Shown here: piece after piece, positions 25,990 to 37,000 of the stretch | Layout of the letters: the number at the start of each line of letters is the position of its first letter | Numbering within the stretch: the first letter of the stretch is position 1 | NCBI RefSeq assembly: GCF_902804485.1 | Contig: NZ_CADCST010000067.1 | Span: 79,781-143,780 of the forward strand | Length of the DNA stretch: 64,000 bases | Direction: 5' to 3' | From: Flavobacterium collinsii | GTDB lineage: Bacteria; Bacteroidota; Bacteroidia; Flavobacteriales; Flavobacteriaceae | The notes under the pieces: model-generated | The model's input: only the letters and a program-made list of their open reading frames with translations | The model's database searches: none | Told to the model about the DNA's origin: nothing | Program-made: the position numbers and the translations under genes

Positions 25990-28900
25990 CTAAAAAACTA
26001 TTTTTTTAGTTCGTGTAGCATCATTTTCTAACGTCACTTTTACCAGTACCATCTGATTCCCTGGTGCCAGATTTGGTATTTGTAATTCTTTATTGCTAAT
26101 TTTCTTTTTGTTGTACATCAATTTCCCCGACACATCAAAAACTGAGACCTCTTTAACCTGTTCATTTGATGACATCACGTTTATTATTCTATTTTTGACT
26201 GAAACAAAAATGGCATTCTGCAGGTTTTCGAAATCATCGGTGCCTAACGTTTTTCCTTTATAACGCAACACCAGTCGATCTGCAAAAGTTCCTATTGCGG
26301 TTGTAAAAGTGTAATTACTCTGTTTTAAATCATGAATTACGCCCATTACTTTATCTTCGATATAAATCGGCTGTTCGTTCATATTAAGGTCTACTTCGTC
26401 AATCGAAATCGTAAATTCACCCGCGATTGTAGTACGATACCCTAACGGAACGAGATCGGTATCAACAAAAGGCAAAGCCCTTCCCTGAATTACATAATTG
26501 TTCCCGTTAGCTATACTGTAAAAATCGAGATAAGGATTAGCATTAAAACTAATTCCGTCATAGTTGGCATCATACTCATTCGTAGCTCCCTCAATATACC
26601 CTACAAGTAACTGTTTAAAGGCCCCGGATGTATTGGTCATGTTTAACCAGATACGTTTTTTTACCAGAGCCGTTTCTTTTGATGTGTTTTCAGATTTAAA
26701 AAACTGATTATTATTTCCTGCTACCCGCATCGAATTGTTAAACTGTACTTTCCCTGCGGCTATAGTAGTTACAAAAAATGATTGTCCCGCTGCTATTTTA
26801 CCCGTTGGTTTAATTCCATTATCATTGGCCGGAATATCACTATGTAATGGATCTGATTTAGCAGAAACTCCGCCACTTAAATTATAAGAAGCATAATCAT
26901 CGGTTGTATACTGATTTGTATAGGTTAACTGTACAGGCGTATTGTGTGTCCAAAAATAAATGGTTCCACCCAGTAAACTGTTTCCGCTCAGAAGAGCATC
27001 GGCATTTAAAGCAGATGGATAAGGATTTCCTACTAAATAACTTTTTCCCGAACTTAAAAATTCTCCTTCCAAACTTCCATTGTTCGGAACTCCTGAAAAA
27101 ATTCCCGTAAAAGGTGCTTTAATAGTATTCGAATAGGTCTCCGGGCCACGAATGATATACCCTTTGCCTACTACCATATTAGTGGTTCTATCGGTAACTA
27201 CCCATTGTGTGCCATCAAAACCATAATATTTTGTTGCTGCTGTTCCAGATGAAAGATCAATTAATCTTTGAGGATTTACGGGAGTTGACCAATACAGATA
27301 ATCTTTTTTTAAGATCCCGGGACTTGTTCGCTCATAAAAAACACTTCCTGAGTTAACTGCAGTATTCACCTGAAACAAACTTGAACTGGTTTTGAAAGTC
27401 AAAGAAGTACCTGCTCCCGAATCTACAATTAGTGCATTCTTAACTGTTAACGTATTTGAACTATTTATGGTTACTTTTTTTCCGGCATTTATCGTACAAC
27501 CACAACTATTCACGTCTCCGGACGAAGAAAAATCATCTGCAAAAACAACATTCTGGCTTGTTGTTGGCGTTCCAAGCGACCATCCTCCTGCAATTGTATA
27601 GGTATTCGTTGCCAAAGCATTTACAACAATACTCGACAATGACATAGAAGCGCAGGTGCCCGGATATTGTACCGTAAAATTATATGTACCGGGAGCCAGG
27701 CCTGTAATGGTATATTTAGTCCAATCGGCACCTACACCTCCCGAATAAGTATTGGAGAACGAACCAGTTTGAGTAATCGTATAATCGTTTCTGTTTGGCA
27801 AATTCTTCAAAACGACAGTACCCGTCAGAACATCACAGGTGGGCTGAACCACCGGATCATTAAGTGGTGTGCCTGGCTGAGTAGTCGTCGTTATATTTTG
27901 TACTGTTGCGGTACCAGTAGCACTGGTTCCACAACCATTCTTTGATCTGAGTCTGTAATAATAGGTTGTACCTACAGTCAGTCCGGTCACTGTATAGGTC
28001 GTCACATTTCCTATATCAAGAGCATTATATCCTGATACAAAACTGGCAAATGTATTCGCAAGAGAGACATCTAACAGATAACTCACCGCATTGACTTCCG
28101 CACTCCAATTTGCCGTAAATGCAGTGCAAAAAGTATTCGTGGCTGCCTGCAATACAACATTACCCGGAGAAACAGCTGGTTTGTAAGTTACGGTATTCGA
28201 ATAAGCACTCAAACAGGTACCGTTAAATGCTCGAACTCTATAATAATAAGTAGTCGCATTGCTTAAACCTGTAATATTTACCGTTAAAACATTTCCAACA
28301 TTCAAACCGTTATAGGTTCCAACAAAACTTCCGAAATTAATATCTGTCGAAAGATCCAATGTGTAATAATTTGATCCCGAAACAGATTGCCAATTTGCTG
28401 TAATCTGGGTACAGGTTGCTCCGGTTCCTGCTAAAGCAACAGGAGCTGTTCCGGATGATGTTACATTTACTGAAGTAGTATTATTTGCACTGATAGTTGA
28501 AGCACAATTATCGGCAGCATTGCCACTTGTTCCAGAAGTTAAAGATGTAACTGTTAAACTTTTACTTCCTAAAGCTGAAAATCCGGGAGCTGTAAAAGTA
28601 CTAGTTCCACTTGTACTTACAGTCATACTTACCGGTGTCTGAGTTACTCCGCCTACCTGATAAGCAACACTATATGCTCCTACCGGTAAACTACCATTTA
28701 GGGTTATTGTTGACGATGTTCCGGTACAAATATTTACGGTCGAGGCTGATATACTTGTTAGACTATAAGTTGGACAAGTATAAACAATCACAACTTTTCC
28801 GGTTCCTCCGGCTCCCCCTGTTGAAGCGGAACCTAAAAGTGCCGATTTTCCACCACTCCCACCACCTCCTGGCTGAGTTCCGGGATTACCATTACTATTG

Positions 28901-29487
28901 GCTAGTAAACCTGTAATACTCGCCCCTCCGGCTCCTCCGACATCTGCCCCGCTAGTACCTCCGGCTCCTCCGGCTCCGGTTACAGCAGGTAAAAGTGTCT
29001 CACCGGCTCCACCACTTACTCCGTCGACTTTAGTTGCTCCTGTAGATCCTGAAGCTAATCCTCCGGCGCCTCCTGCCGGATTGGTGACTGTACCATTATT
29101 GACAATCCCACCATTTCCTGCAAGTGCCGTTACATAACCTGTAATTGAGGAATTATCGCCAGCACCTCCATTAGCTGACAAAGCTCCTGCACCTCCTTTA
29201 CCAACCGTAATCGACAAGGTCGTTTGAATAGACATGCTCATAGAGTAGGTACCCCCTGCAAAAGCCCCTCCTCCTCCTCCTCCGGCAGCTCTCTGTAAAG
29301 ACAGACCCGGAACAGTTGAGCCACCTCCGGCTCCACCGCCTCCCCAGGCGCTCATAGTTACTGATGATACACCCGCAGGAACATAAAAACTACTTGTTCC
29401 AACACTTGAAAAAGAGACTGTTTTAGTCTGTGCATAAAAAAACAAAGGGAATGCAAATAACTGAAGTGTAAGTAAATATTTTCTCAT
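25990..29487 (-). CDS. Giant T9SS-secreted protein, glycine-rich and fibronectin-like
   Basis: A 1165-residue protein. A signal peptide (MRKYLLTLQLFAFPLFFYAQ) is followed by a glycine-rich domain (residues ~40-240; GGGGGGAFAGGTYS) and repeats of a fibronectin type III-like motif (ITGLSNATTYYYRVRAFNG near 410, TGLTVGTTYYYRLRS near 505). From about residue 660 a module shared with three neighbours begins: a CGC-type Cys pair, then DYLYWSTPVNPQ, GKGYIIRGP, LVGNPYPSALNAD, IYFWTHNTPV and ALPFVDTDLVPLGY. The last ~80 residues (VSVFDVSGKLMYNKKK) match the T9SS type C sorting domain as I know it. It is likely exported or surface-attached, in adhesion or matrix. Confidence 0.88.
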   Translation of the reverse strand: MRKYLLTLQLFAFPLFFYAQTKTVSFSSVGTSSFYVPAGVSSVTMSAWGGGGAGGGSTVPGLSLQRAAGGGGGGAFAGGTYSMSMSIQTTLSITVGKGGAGALSANGGAGDNSSITGYVTALAGNGGIVNNGTVTNPAGGAGGLASGSTGATKVDGVSGGAGETLLPAVTGAGGAGGTSGADVGGAGGASITGLLANSNGNPGTQPGGGGSGGKSALLGSASTGGAGGTGKVVIVYTCPTYSLTSISASTVNICTGTSSTITLNGSLPVGAYSVAYQVGGVTQTPVSMTVSTSGTSTFTAPGFSALGSKSLTVTSLTSGTSGNAADNCASTISANNTTSVNVTSSGTAPVALAGTGATCTQITANWQSVSGSNYYTLDLSTDINFGSFVGTYNGLNVGNVLTVNITGLSNATTYYYRVRAFNGTCLSAYSNTVTYKPAVSPGNVVLQAATNTFCTAFTANWSAEVNAVSYLLDVSLANTFASFVSGYNALDIGNVTTYTVTGLTVGTTYYYRLRSKNGCGTSATGTATVQNITTTTQPGTPLNDPVVQPTCDVLTGTVVLKNLPNRNDYTITQTGSFSNTYSGGVGADWTKYTITGLAPGTYNFTVQYPGTCASMSLSSIVVNALATNTYTIAGGWSLGTPTTSQNVVFADDFSSSGDVNSCGCTINAGKKVTINSSNTLTVKNALIVDSGAGTSLTFKTSSSLFQVNTAVNSGSVFYERTSPGILKKDYLYWSTPVNPQRLIDLSSGTAATKYYGFDGTQWVVTDRTTNMVVGKGYIIRGPETYSNTIKAPFTGIFSGVPNNGSLEGEFLSSGKSYLVGNPYPSALNADALLSGNSLLGGTIYFWTHNTPVQLTYTNQYTTDDYASYNLSGGVSAKSDPLHSDIPANDNGIKPTGKIAAGQSFFVTTIAAGKVQFNNSMRVAGNNNQFFKSENTSKETALVKKRIWLNMTNTSGAFKQLLVGYIEGATNEYDANYDGISFNANPYLDFYSIANGNNYVIQGRALPFVDTDLVPLGYRTTIAGEFTISIDEVDLNMNEQPIYIEDKVMGVIHDLKQSNYTFTTAIGTFADRLVLRYKGKTLGTDDFENLQNAIFVSVKNRIINVMSSNEQVKEVSVFDVSGKLMYNKKKISNKELQIPNLAPGNQMVLVKVTLENDATRTKKIVF

Positions 29488-30062
29488 CGTGGTATTTTTT
29501 AATATTTAAAAACAGAACTTCTCAATCAGACAGAAATCTGATCAAAGTAATTTTTAAATACCTCAAAAAATAAAACAACAATGCACAGGATAGACTAATC
29601 CTGAAGACACAAATAAAATATTGATGTGGAAAGTACTTTTTGTTTCATTTAATGGGGCATTTAAATTCGCAATCAGTATTTTAGGCAGATAAAAACTAAT
29701 GGACACTCTATTCCATATCGTTTTAATAGCAAAGGATAAAAATTAACTTAACAGGCTTTTAAGCATTTCAATCGTAAAGTAACAACAAGGTACGATTTTA
29801 TTTACAATGAAGACAACTGTTTTTGATTAAACTGTGCGATTTTAACACTTATCCGATCACACAAAACACTAACAAACAACACTTTACCAATAAACACAGG
29901 GGATCACGTCCAAAGTACTCTTTTAAAACTATAAAAATTATTACTTAAAAAAATGCGATATTACCTTTCAGATCGCAAAAAAGAAACCTAAAAGTCCTTA
30001 TTTACGAAAACAATAGTTCATTGAAAACAAACAACAGGAATTAAAAGAAACCCAACATATCT
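29488..30062. other. Long gap upstream of the glycine-rich gene
   Basis: 575 AT-rich bases between two giant minus-strand genes. A short inverted repeat CAGA...TCTG occurs near 29527. No TAnnTTTG box, gene or clear terminator was seen. It probably holds the promoter of the gene at 29487 in a form I cannot recognise. Confidence 0.4.
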
Positions 30063-33000
30063 TTAAAGCAAAATTTTTCGGGTTATCATTTTTCCGTTTT
30101 TCAATTTGATTTTTAGTATCAAAACCTGGTTGTTTGAATTGAATTTAGCCCCTTGAAATTCCAGATTTTCAATATTCTCTTTTTGATACAGTTGTTTTCC
30201 TAAAATATCAAAAATGATTATTTCACTGATTAGTTCCTGTGTAGAAGTCACTTTAACGACTCTGTCCTGAACTGAGATAAAAATATCTTGTTTTTTATCC
30301 TCAAAACCGTTTCTCAATAAAGACTCATCTATAAAGCTTAATACAAGACGTTCATTAAAAGTTCCCGGCTGAGTAGCAAATGAATAAGAACTATGACTTA
30401 AATTATGCTTTATCTTCAAATCTTTGTCTTCTACAAAGACATTCAACTTCTTGAAAAATTCATCCTGATGATCAATGCTAATACTAAATTTTCCTGCAAC
30501 AGTAGTTTCATAACCAAGCGGAATTGAATCCGTTTGAACAAAAGGCAATGCTCTGGCCTGAATTACCAAGTTCTTACTTTCAACCCTACTATAAAAATTA
30601 ACAAACTGGTTTCCATTTATTGATTCTGCATCATAATCTATGTCGTAACTATTTGTTGCATCCCCAATATAACCAATCAAAATTTGTTTAAAAATACCGT
30701 CATCGTTCTGAAAATTCAACCATATACGATGCTTTTCAATTGCATTTTTGATATTTCTATCCGAAATCTTATCTGCTTGTTTAAAAAATGTCGAGTTTCT
30801 TCCCGTAAGCCGCATACTATTATTGAATTCTATTTCCATCGGACCTTTACTATTGACAAAAAAAGCCTGTCCTGAGGAGATCGTTCCATCAGGAACTGTT
30901 TCATTAATTCCTGATGCGATGGCTTTTCTTGTTCCTACACCGCCAAGTAAATTGTAAACTGCATAGTCATCGGAAGTATATTTATAATTGGTAAGCGGTG
31001 TATTATGTGTCCAAAAATAAAGTGTCCCCTTAATTTTTGATTTGTTTTCTGCCAAAAAAACATCCGCATTGAGAGAAGATGGATAGGGGTTTCCAATTAA
31101 ATTGAAGCTATCGGAGATTCCTAATTTAATCTCAATTTTACCATTACTTGGTATTCCTTTAAAGGTCGCTTCAAATTCTAACGGTACTGTCGTGGAAAAA
31201 TCTTGTGGTCCCTGAATAATGTATCCTCTTCCACGAAGCATTATATTTGTGGGATTCTCCCGATTCCATTTTTTATCCCCATAGTTGTATGAATAAAATT
31301 TTTCTGAATGTGACTTGGGAGATACCTCTATTAATTTTTGTAAGTCTACAGGAGATGACCAATACGTATAATCCGATTTTCGTATGGGAGTTGAATTTCT
31401 TTTTAAATGAACGACACCTGTATTTACGATGTCGTCATCAGACTGATATAGGCTTGCAGAATCCTCCATTGTTAAAATCCCTTCACCCGCATATAAAAGT
31501 TCGATTCCTAAAGTATTCCCATTTAAAAGTGTAACCTTTTTCCCTTTATCGATTACACAACTGCACACATTTGCAGAAGTTAGATTTTCATAATCGCCTT
31601 TGAATTCTATTTCTTTTCCTCCCGACGGAAAACCATTGGACCAAATACCTCCATCCCATACTGTTGCATCTAAACAAAGTTTGATTCGCGCAATTCTATG
31701 TTTTGAAACGCCTGATATTGAGTTGAAATTTCCCCCAATAATCAACTTATAATCTGGTGTAAAACCCATTGCAAAGAGACTATTGTTAAGCTGGCTTTCG
31801 AATGAAGAATCGTAGTCCCCAGATTTTTTCAAACGCAGTAGTCGTAAAGCTGTATTGGATTTATAGGTTCCGGAAAAGGTTCCGCCTACCAAAATACGAT
31901 CGTCCGGCTGAATTAAAATACTACGAACATCGCCTTTACTAAAACCAGTACCATTCTCAAAAAGCACATCTAAACTCCCATCTCTATTTAGTCGGGTAAT
32001 GCGTTTTTGTGAGGTTCCGTTGTAACTCAAAAATGACCCCCCTACTACTATTTTCTGATCGGATTGCAGTCCAATTGTGTAAACATTTTTATCAAAACCT
32101 ATCCCTGTTTTAAACCCTGAATCGACGCTACCATTAGAATTTAGACGAACCAATCTGGGAGATGCATTGCCATTAAAACTATTAAATCGACCTCCTACTA
32201 TTATTTTATCGTCGGGTTGCACAACTATTGTCTCGACAACTCCATCGACACCAACACCCGAGTTAAAACTAACATCACGTAAACCGTTTTGCAGCAATCG
32301 AATTATTCTTCCAGCCGGCGCCCCGTTATAACTTGTAAAGTTACCTGCGACAATTACTTTCTCATCAGATTGAATAGCAATGGCATATACCAGCCCATTA
32401 AATCCCGAACCTATATTAAAAGTATTATCTATTGCTCCATCGGGCAAAATCCGGACGATTCTATTGCAGGTAATTTCGTTGTACTTTGTAAAATTCCCAC
32501 CGAAAATGATCTTTCCATCTGATTGTAATATCCCAGATCTTACCCCATTATTAGCACCTGACTGTCCGGAATTAAAAGTTGCATCGAAAGTCCCATCAGC
32601 TAAAACCCTTGCTATTCGTGAACTAAAATTTCCGTTGAACTTCCTGAAATTCCCAAGTACCAATGTCTTTTTATCCGATAGAGGCAGCACGTTCAAAACA
32701 GAGCTATCAAAACCAACTCCAGCTGACAAATATCCTTCTACATGTTCTCCATCTCCATTAATTTTTACCAATCTTCCCTGATTCAGACTATCAAAAGCCG
32801 AAAACGAACCGGCAACATACCAGGAATTTTCTGTGTCGTTTGCCAAAGCCAAAACTGATCCTGATCCCGGCCCCGAATCAATACCAAAATCCGTTTGAAG
32901 AATTCCATTTGAATTTAACAAACAAATTCTATTCACTGCAGTTCCATTATAAAAGCCAGTGAACGATCCTCCTACCATAATATTACCATTAGAATCGTTT

Positions 33001-33923
33001 TTAATAACCTCTACAGCATCCCCGCTAAAACCAGAACCGGCTATAAAATCATTATCTATGCTACCATCCCGATTCAATCTGATAATTCGGTTAGCGGTAA
33101 ATCCATTATAGCTTGTAAATTTTCCTCCCAGAATAATTTTCCCATTTGATTGGATAACAATCGTGTTTACGTCTTCGTTAAAACCCATTCCAACATTAAA
33201 ATCAATATCAACTTTGCCATTCGGAAGTAAACACACTATTCTGTTGGCTGCAATAGTATTAAAAACAGTAAAATTACCTGTCAGCAAGATTTTACCATCG
33301 GACAAAATAATTGCATTTGTAATATTTGCCGAAGAGCCTGATCCTGTAATAAAAGAAGGATCTAAGCTCCCATTTGATAGAATGCGCGCTACTCGGTTTA
33401 CCGTACTATTATTATATTTTGTAAAACTTCCGGTTATAATTATTTTACCATCGCTTTGTGGGCAAATGTTATAAATAATACCTGCAGTGGCAGCAACGGT
33501 AGTATCAAAAGTTGAATCGTAAGTCCCATCACTGTTTAATCTGATAAGCCTTCCGGAACTGATTCCATTAAAAGAAGTAAAACTACCCCCTACGATTATT
33601 TTGCCATCGGGCTGGATGTAACTGGTATAAACTTTACCGTTGAAACCTGTTCCTGTATTCCATGTTTCATCGATACTGCCATCCAAATTTAAGCGGGTTA
33701 AGTAGTGGGTCGAAATTCCATTGAGACTCAAATAATCTCCACCGACAATAAGTTTTTGATCCGATTGTAAAGATACTGTCCGCACAATATTATCAAAACC
33801 ATCTCCTTTCTGTCCGTCATCAACTGTGTTGAAAGAGATATCTACTTTACCTTGTTGCGCACAAAGTGCCGGACTATGTAAATAGCCAACCAAAATCAGA
33901 GAAAAGATTATTTTTTTTATCAA
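30063..33923 (-). CDS. Giant T9SS-secreted protein with delta-60 repeats
   Basis: A 1286-residue protein. Signal peptide MIKKIIFSLILVGYLHSPAL, then 14 delta-60-type repeats (residues ~25-760), each with a core like QSDGKIIVGG and RIIRLNRDGSID. Such repeats are predicted to fold as a beta-propeller or solenoid. From about residue 770 it carries the same module as its neighbours (CSCVIDKGKKVTL, DYTYWSSPVDLQ, LIGNPYPSSLNAD, LYFWTHNTPL, ALPFVQTDSIPLGY). It ends with IIIFDILGKQLYQKE and a T9SS type C-like tail. It is probably surface-exposed; the ligand is unknown. It is more divergent than the other three. Confidence 0.88.
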   Translation of the reverse strand: MIKKIIFSLILVGYLHSPALCAQQGKVDISFNTVDDGQKGDGFDNIVRTVSLQSDQKLIVGGDYLSLNGISTHYLTRLNLDGSIDETWNTGTGFNGKVYTSYIQPDGKIIVGGSFTSFNGISSGRLIRLNSDGTYDSTFDTTVAATAGIIYNICPQSDGKIIITGSFTKYNNSTVNRVARILSNGSLDPSFITGSGSSANITNAIILSDGKILLTGNFTVFNTIAANRIVCLLPNGKVDIDFNVGMGFNEDVNTIVIQSNGKIILGGKFTSYNGFTANRIIRLNRDGSIDNDFIAGSGFSGDAVEVIKNDSNGNIMVGGSFTGFYNGTAVNRICLLNSNGILQTDFGIDSGPGSGSVLALANDTENSWYVAGSFSAFDSLNQGRLVKINGDGEHVEGYLSAGVGFDSSVLNVLPLSDKKTLVLGNFRKFNGNFSSRIARVLADGTFDATFNSGQSGANNGVRSGILQSDGKIIFGGNFTKYNEITCNRIVRILPDGAIDNTFNIGSGFNGLVYAIAIQSDEKVIVAGNFTSYNGAPAGRIIRLLQNGLRDVSFNSGVGVDGVVETIVVQPDDKIIVGGRFNSFNGNASPRLVRLNSNGSVDSGFKTGIGFDKNVYTIGLQSDQKIVVGGSFLSYNGTSQKRITRLNRDGSLDVLFENGTGFSKGDVRSILIQPDDRILVGGTFSGTYKSNTALRLLRLKKSGDYDSSFESQLNNSLFAMGFTPDYKLIIGGNFNSISGVSKHRIARIKLCLDATVWDGGIWSNGFPSGGKEIEFKGDYENLTSANVCSCVIDKGKKVTLLNGNTLGIELLYAGEGILTMEDSASLYQSDDDIVNTGVVHLKRNSTPIRKSDYTYWSSPVDLQKLIEVSPKSHSEKFYSYNYGDKKWNRENPTNIMLRGRGYIIQGPQDFSTTVPLEFEATFKGIPSNGKIEIKLGISDSFNLIGNPYPSSLNADVFLAENKSKIKGTLYFWTHNTPLTNYKYTSDDYAVYNLLGGVGTRKAIASGINETVPDGTISSGQAFFVNSKGPMEIEFNNSMRLTGRNSTFFKQADKISDRNIKNAIEKHRIWLNFQNDDGIFKQILIGYIGDATNSYDIDYDAESINGNQFVNFYSRVESKNLVIQARALPFVQTDSIPLGYETTVAGKFSISIDHQDEFFKKLNVFVEDKDLKIKHNLSHSSYSFATQPGTFNERLVLSFIDESLLRNGFEDKKQDIFISVQDRVVKVTSTQELISEIIIFDILGKQLYQKENIENLEFQGAKFNSNNQVLILKIKLKNGKMITRKILL

Positions 33924-34033
33924 AATACAAAATTCAAGTTAATACATATTGTAAGAATTAACTCAAAAATAAATACTCTGTCTGAGACTTGCAATACCTG
34001 ATTTCAGTGATATTTTAAAAATCTTTTTTAAGC

Positions 34034-34075
34034 AAAAAAAGAATCCATTCCGAAAAACGGAATGGATTCTTTTTG
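34034..34075. terminator. Terminator of the PA14-like giant gene
   Basis: Perfect stem AAAAAGAATCCATTCCG with its complement and a 4-base AAAA loop. It lies just after the stop at 34097 on the minus strand. A sequence-related hairpin (AAATCCATTCTG) ends the gene at 42970. Confidence 0.87.
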
Positions 34076-34096
34076 AAATGAACTATTATTTATAGT

Positions 34097-37000
34097 TTAT
34101 TGAAATATAATTTTTCTTGTAGCTGTAAAATCATTTGCCAAAGTTACCTTAACCAATAAAACCTGATTGGATGAAGGCAAATTCTGAATTTGTAGTTCTG
34201 TATTGCTCACCTTCTTTTTATTGTAAAGAATCTTTCCTGACACATCATACACTGTAACTTCCTTGATATTTTCCTGAGAAGATTGTATCGCAATTACTTT
34301 ATTTTTTATCGAAACTAAGATCCCGTCTTTAACATTTTCAAAGTCTCCGACTCCTAAAGTTTTTCCGGTGTAACGCAATACTAAACGTTCTGTAAAGTTC
34401 CCCACTTCTGTTTTAAAAGTATAATTGCTTTGTGTTAAATCATGAATAACTCCTGTCGTTTTATCTTCAACATAAATTACCTGCTTCTCTAATTTACCAT
34501 CTGCTTCGTCTATCGAAATCGTGAAATCGCCCGCTACAGCAGTTCGGTAACCTAAAGGAACAACATCTGAATCTGTAAAAGGCAACGCACGTCCCTGAAT
34601 TACAAGTTTCTTCGTATCACTTATCGTATAAAAATCCAAATACTGGTTACCATCAAGAGTTAATCCGTCGTATAGAGTTTCATAATCGTTGGATGCCCCC
34701 TCTGCATAACCTAGCAATAATTGTTTGAAAGCTCCAGTTGTACTGATCAAGTTTAACCAGATACGATGTCTTTCGATAGTACTTTTTCTTGAAGTATTTG
34801 CAGGCCTGAAAAACTGTCCGTTATCAACCGCTCCTAAACGCATTGCGTTAGTAAACAATATTTTTCCAGCAGCCTTAGTGGTTAGAAAAAATGACTGCCC
34901 AGCTGCAATTTCTCCGGTTGGCTTATCACCACCCGAATTCGCTTTTGTTGATCCAAGCAGATTGAATGAAGCATAATCATCCGTAGTATATTGATTACTT
35001 GCAACAGGTTTTGCCGGTGTGTTGTGCGTCCAGAAATAAAGGGTTCCATTTATTACATTTTCATTTGTTTTTATAAACCCTTCTATGCCCTCTGAAACAA
35101 ACCTCTCTCCACTTAAAGCAGACGGGTACGGATTCCCTATCAAATAACTTTTTCCTGAAGCCAACATTTCTGTTTCTATATTTCCATTATTCGGAACTCC
35201 TTTAAAACTTGCCGGATAAGCTGTCTTAGAGCTATTCGAATAATTGGACGGGGCACGAATAATATACCCTTTACCTACCACCATATTATCATTCCTGTTC
35301 ATTCGCACCCATTGTGTACCATCGAAACCGTAATACATAGTGCTAGGCGTTAAAGACGAAAGATCTACCAATTTTTGAGGGCTTACCGGAGTAGACCAAT
35401 ACACATAATCTTTTAGCAATATAGGAGGAGTGGTTCGCTCATAAGTAATATCGCCAGTATTGGTTACGTTATTCTTTTGCACTAAACTTGCTGTATTTTT
35501 AAAAGTCATTGTACCACCACTAAGTACTTTAACATCATTGGTAATATTTAAAGTATGCCCGACCGCTATTATAACATTTGCTCCGGAATTAACTTCACAA
35601 GAACATCCGGTCACATCTCCTGTTGACGTAAAATTTGTGGCAAAAATAAGTTTCTTACCTGCTGTCGTAGGAGTATCCCAACCATTGTTATAGGTCGCGA
35701 CGGGAAGCGGATTAATTACAATCCCCGCGGTCGCCAAAGATGTACAGGTACCATTTCCAACCGTGTAGGTATACGTTCCTTCCCCAAGATTAACGTCTGT
35801 AATAGCTGTTCCTGTATAAGGCACAACTACTGCTCCGGGTGATCTTGTTAAAGTACCGCCGGAAGGAAGTCCGCTTAAAGCAATACTACCAGAAGTTGTA
35901 CAGGTTAGTTGGGTAACTGTACCAACTGCAGGTGTCGCCGGAAGTGGATTTATCACAAAATTAGCCTGAACTCTACAACTTGTGTTACTCGCAAATGCAG
36001 CAAAATAAGAAGTAGTCCCCACGGTATTTGTATCTATTAATCCTGATCCCACAACACCAACAGGATTAAAAGAAGCCCCTGTAGCTATAGCATTTCCACC
36101 TGTTGCATCCTTATACCAATTCACCCCGGTACTAATTTTTCCTCCAGATGGAGGCGTGATTTTCCAGGAAAATCCTCCTGTCGTAATTGGGCCATCATAG
36201 GTAGTTGATATTAGCGTATAAATTGTTCCTGCATTCAATGTAACCGTCATTAAAGGTTCACGGTCACTTCCACTATCATCATCTCCTCCAATGAAACTGC
36301 CAGTAGAACAGCTACCAGGTACAAAAGCACCGGAAACGATATACCCCATACCATCATAAGTATTATCAGGATTCATTTCAAAAGTATATGTTCCCGAAAC
36401 TGTTACCTGAAAACTGCTGGCAACATAATATCTATTATTGCCTCCGGGAAAACTACATGATGTCGTTCCATTTGGTCTGGCTGCAAGTGGATTTGTATTT
36501 GTCCACAAACCTGCAATTACAAGTCCCAAATTTGTCGACGGATTTGCCATCATACTGCCGCTACCTCCCTTACATACTGCCGCATCAGTTGTTAATACTC
36601 TGTTTATTGTAACATAGGCTGAAGAAGAATAAGCAATTGGACAACTTCCATTTTGAACTACAGCACGGTAACTTGTTGTTGACGCTACATTTGTAGCTGT
36701 ATAAGTTCCCGCAGTATTTGATATCGCATTTACTACTGTAGCAAAATCATCAGTTGAAGATTCCCATCTAATTACTGATCCGGTACGTCCATTTAATGTT
36801 AATACAGTACTATTTGTTGCCGAACAACTTGAAGAACTCCCAGTAACTGTTCCTCCGATACTTCCGGCATTTACTGTTACCCCAAAAGTTCTTGTTGTAC
36901 CAAATCCGCAACCATTCCATGCTCGAACTACAATACTTCCGCTTTGTCCAGTAGATTCAATATTAACTGTAATTGAATTTGTACCTGCCCCACTAACAAT

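Noticed and set aside
28898..29137. Proline/alanine-rich plus-strand frame
   Set aside because: It is the antisense of the glycine-rich region of the giant secreted protein.
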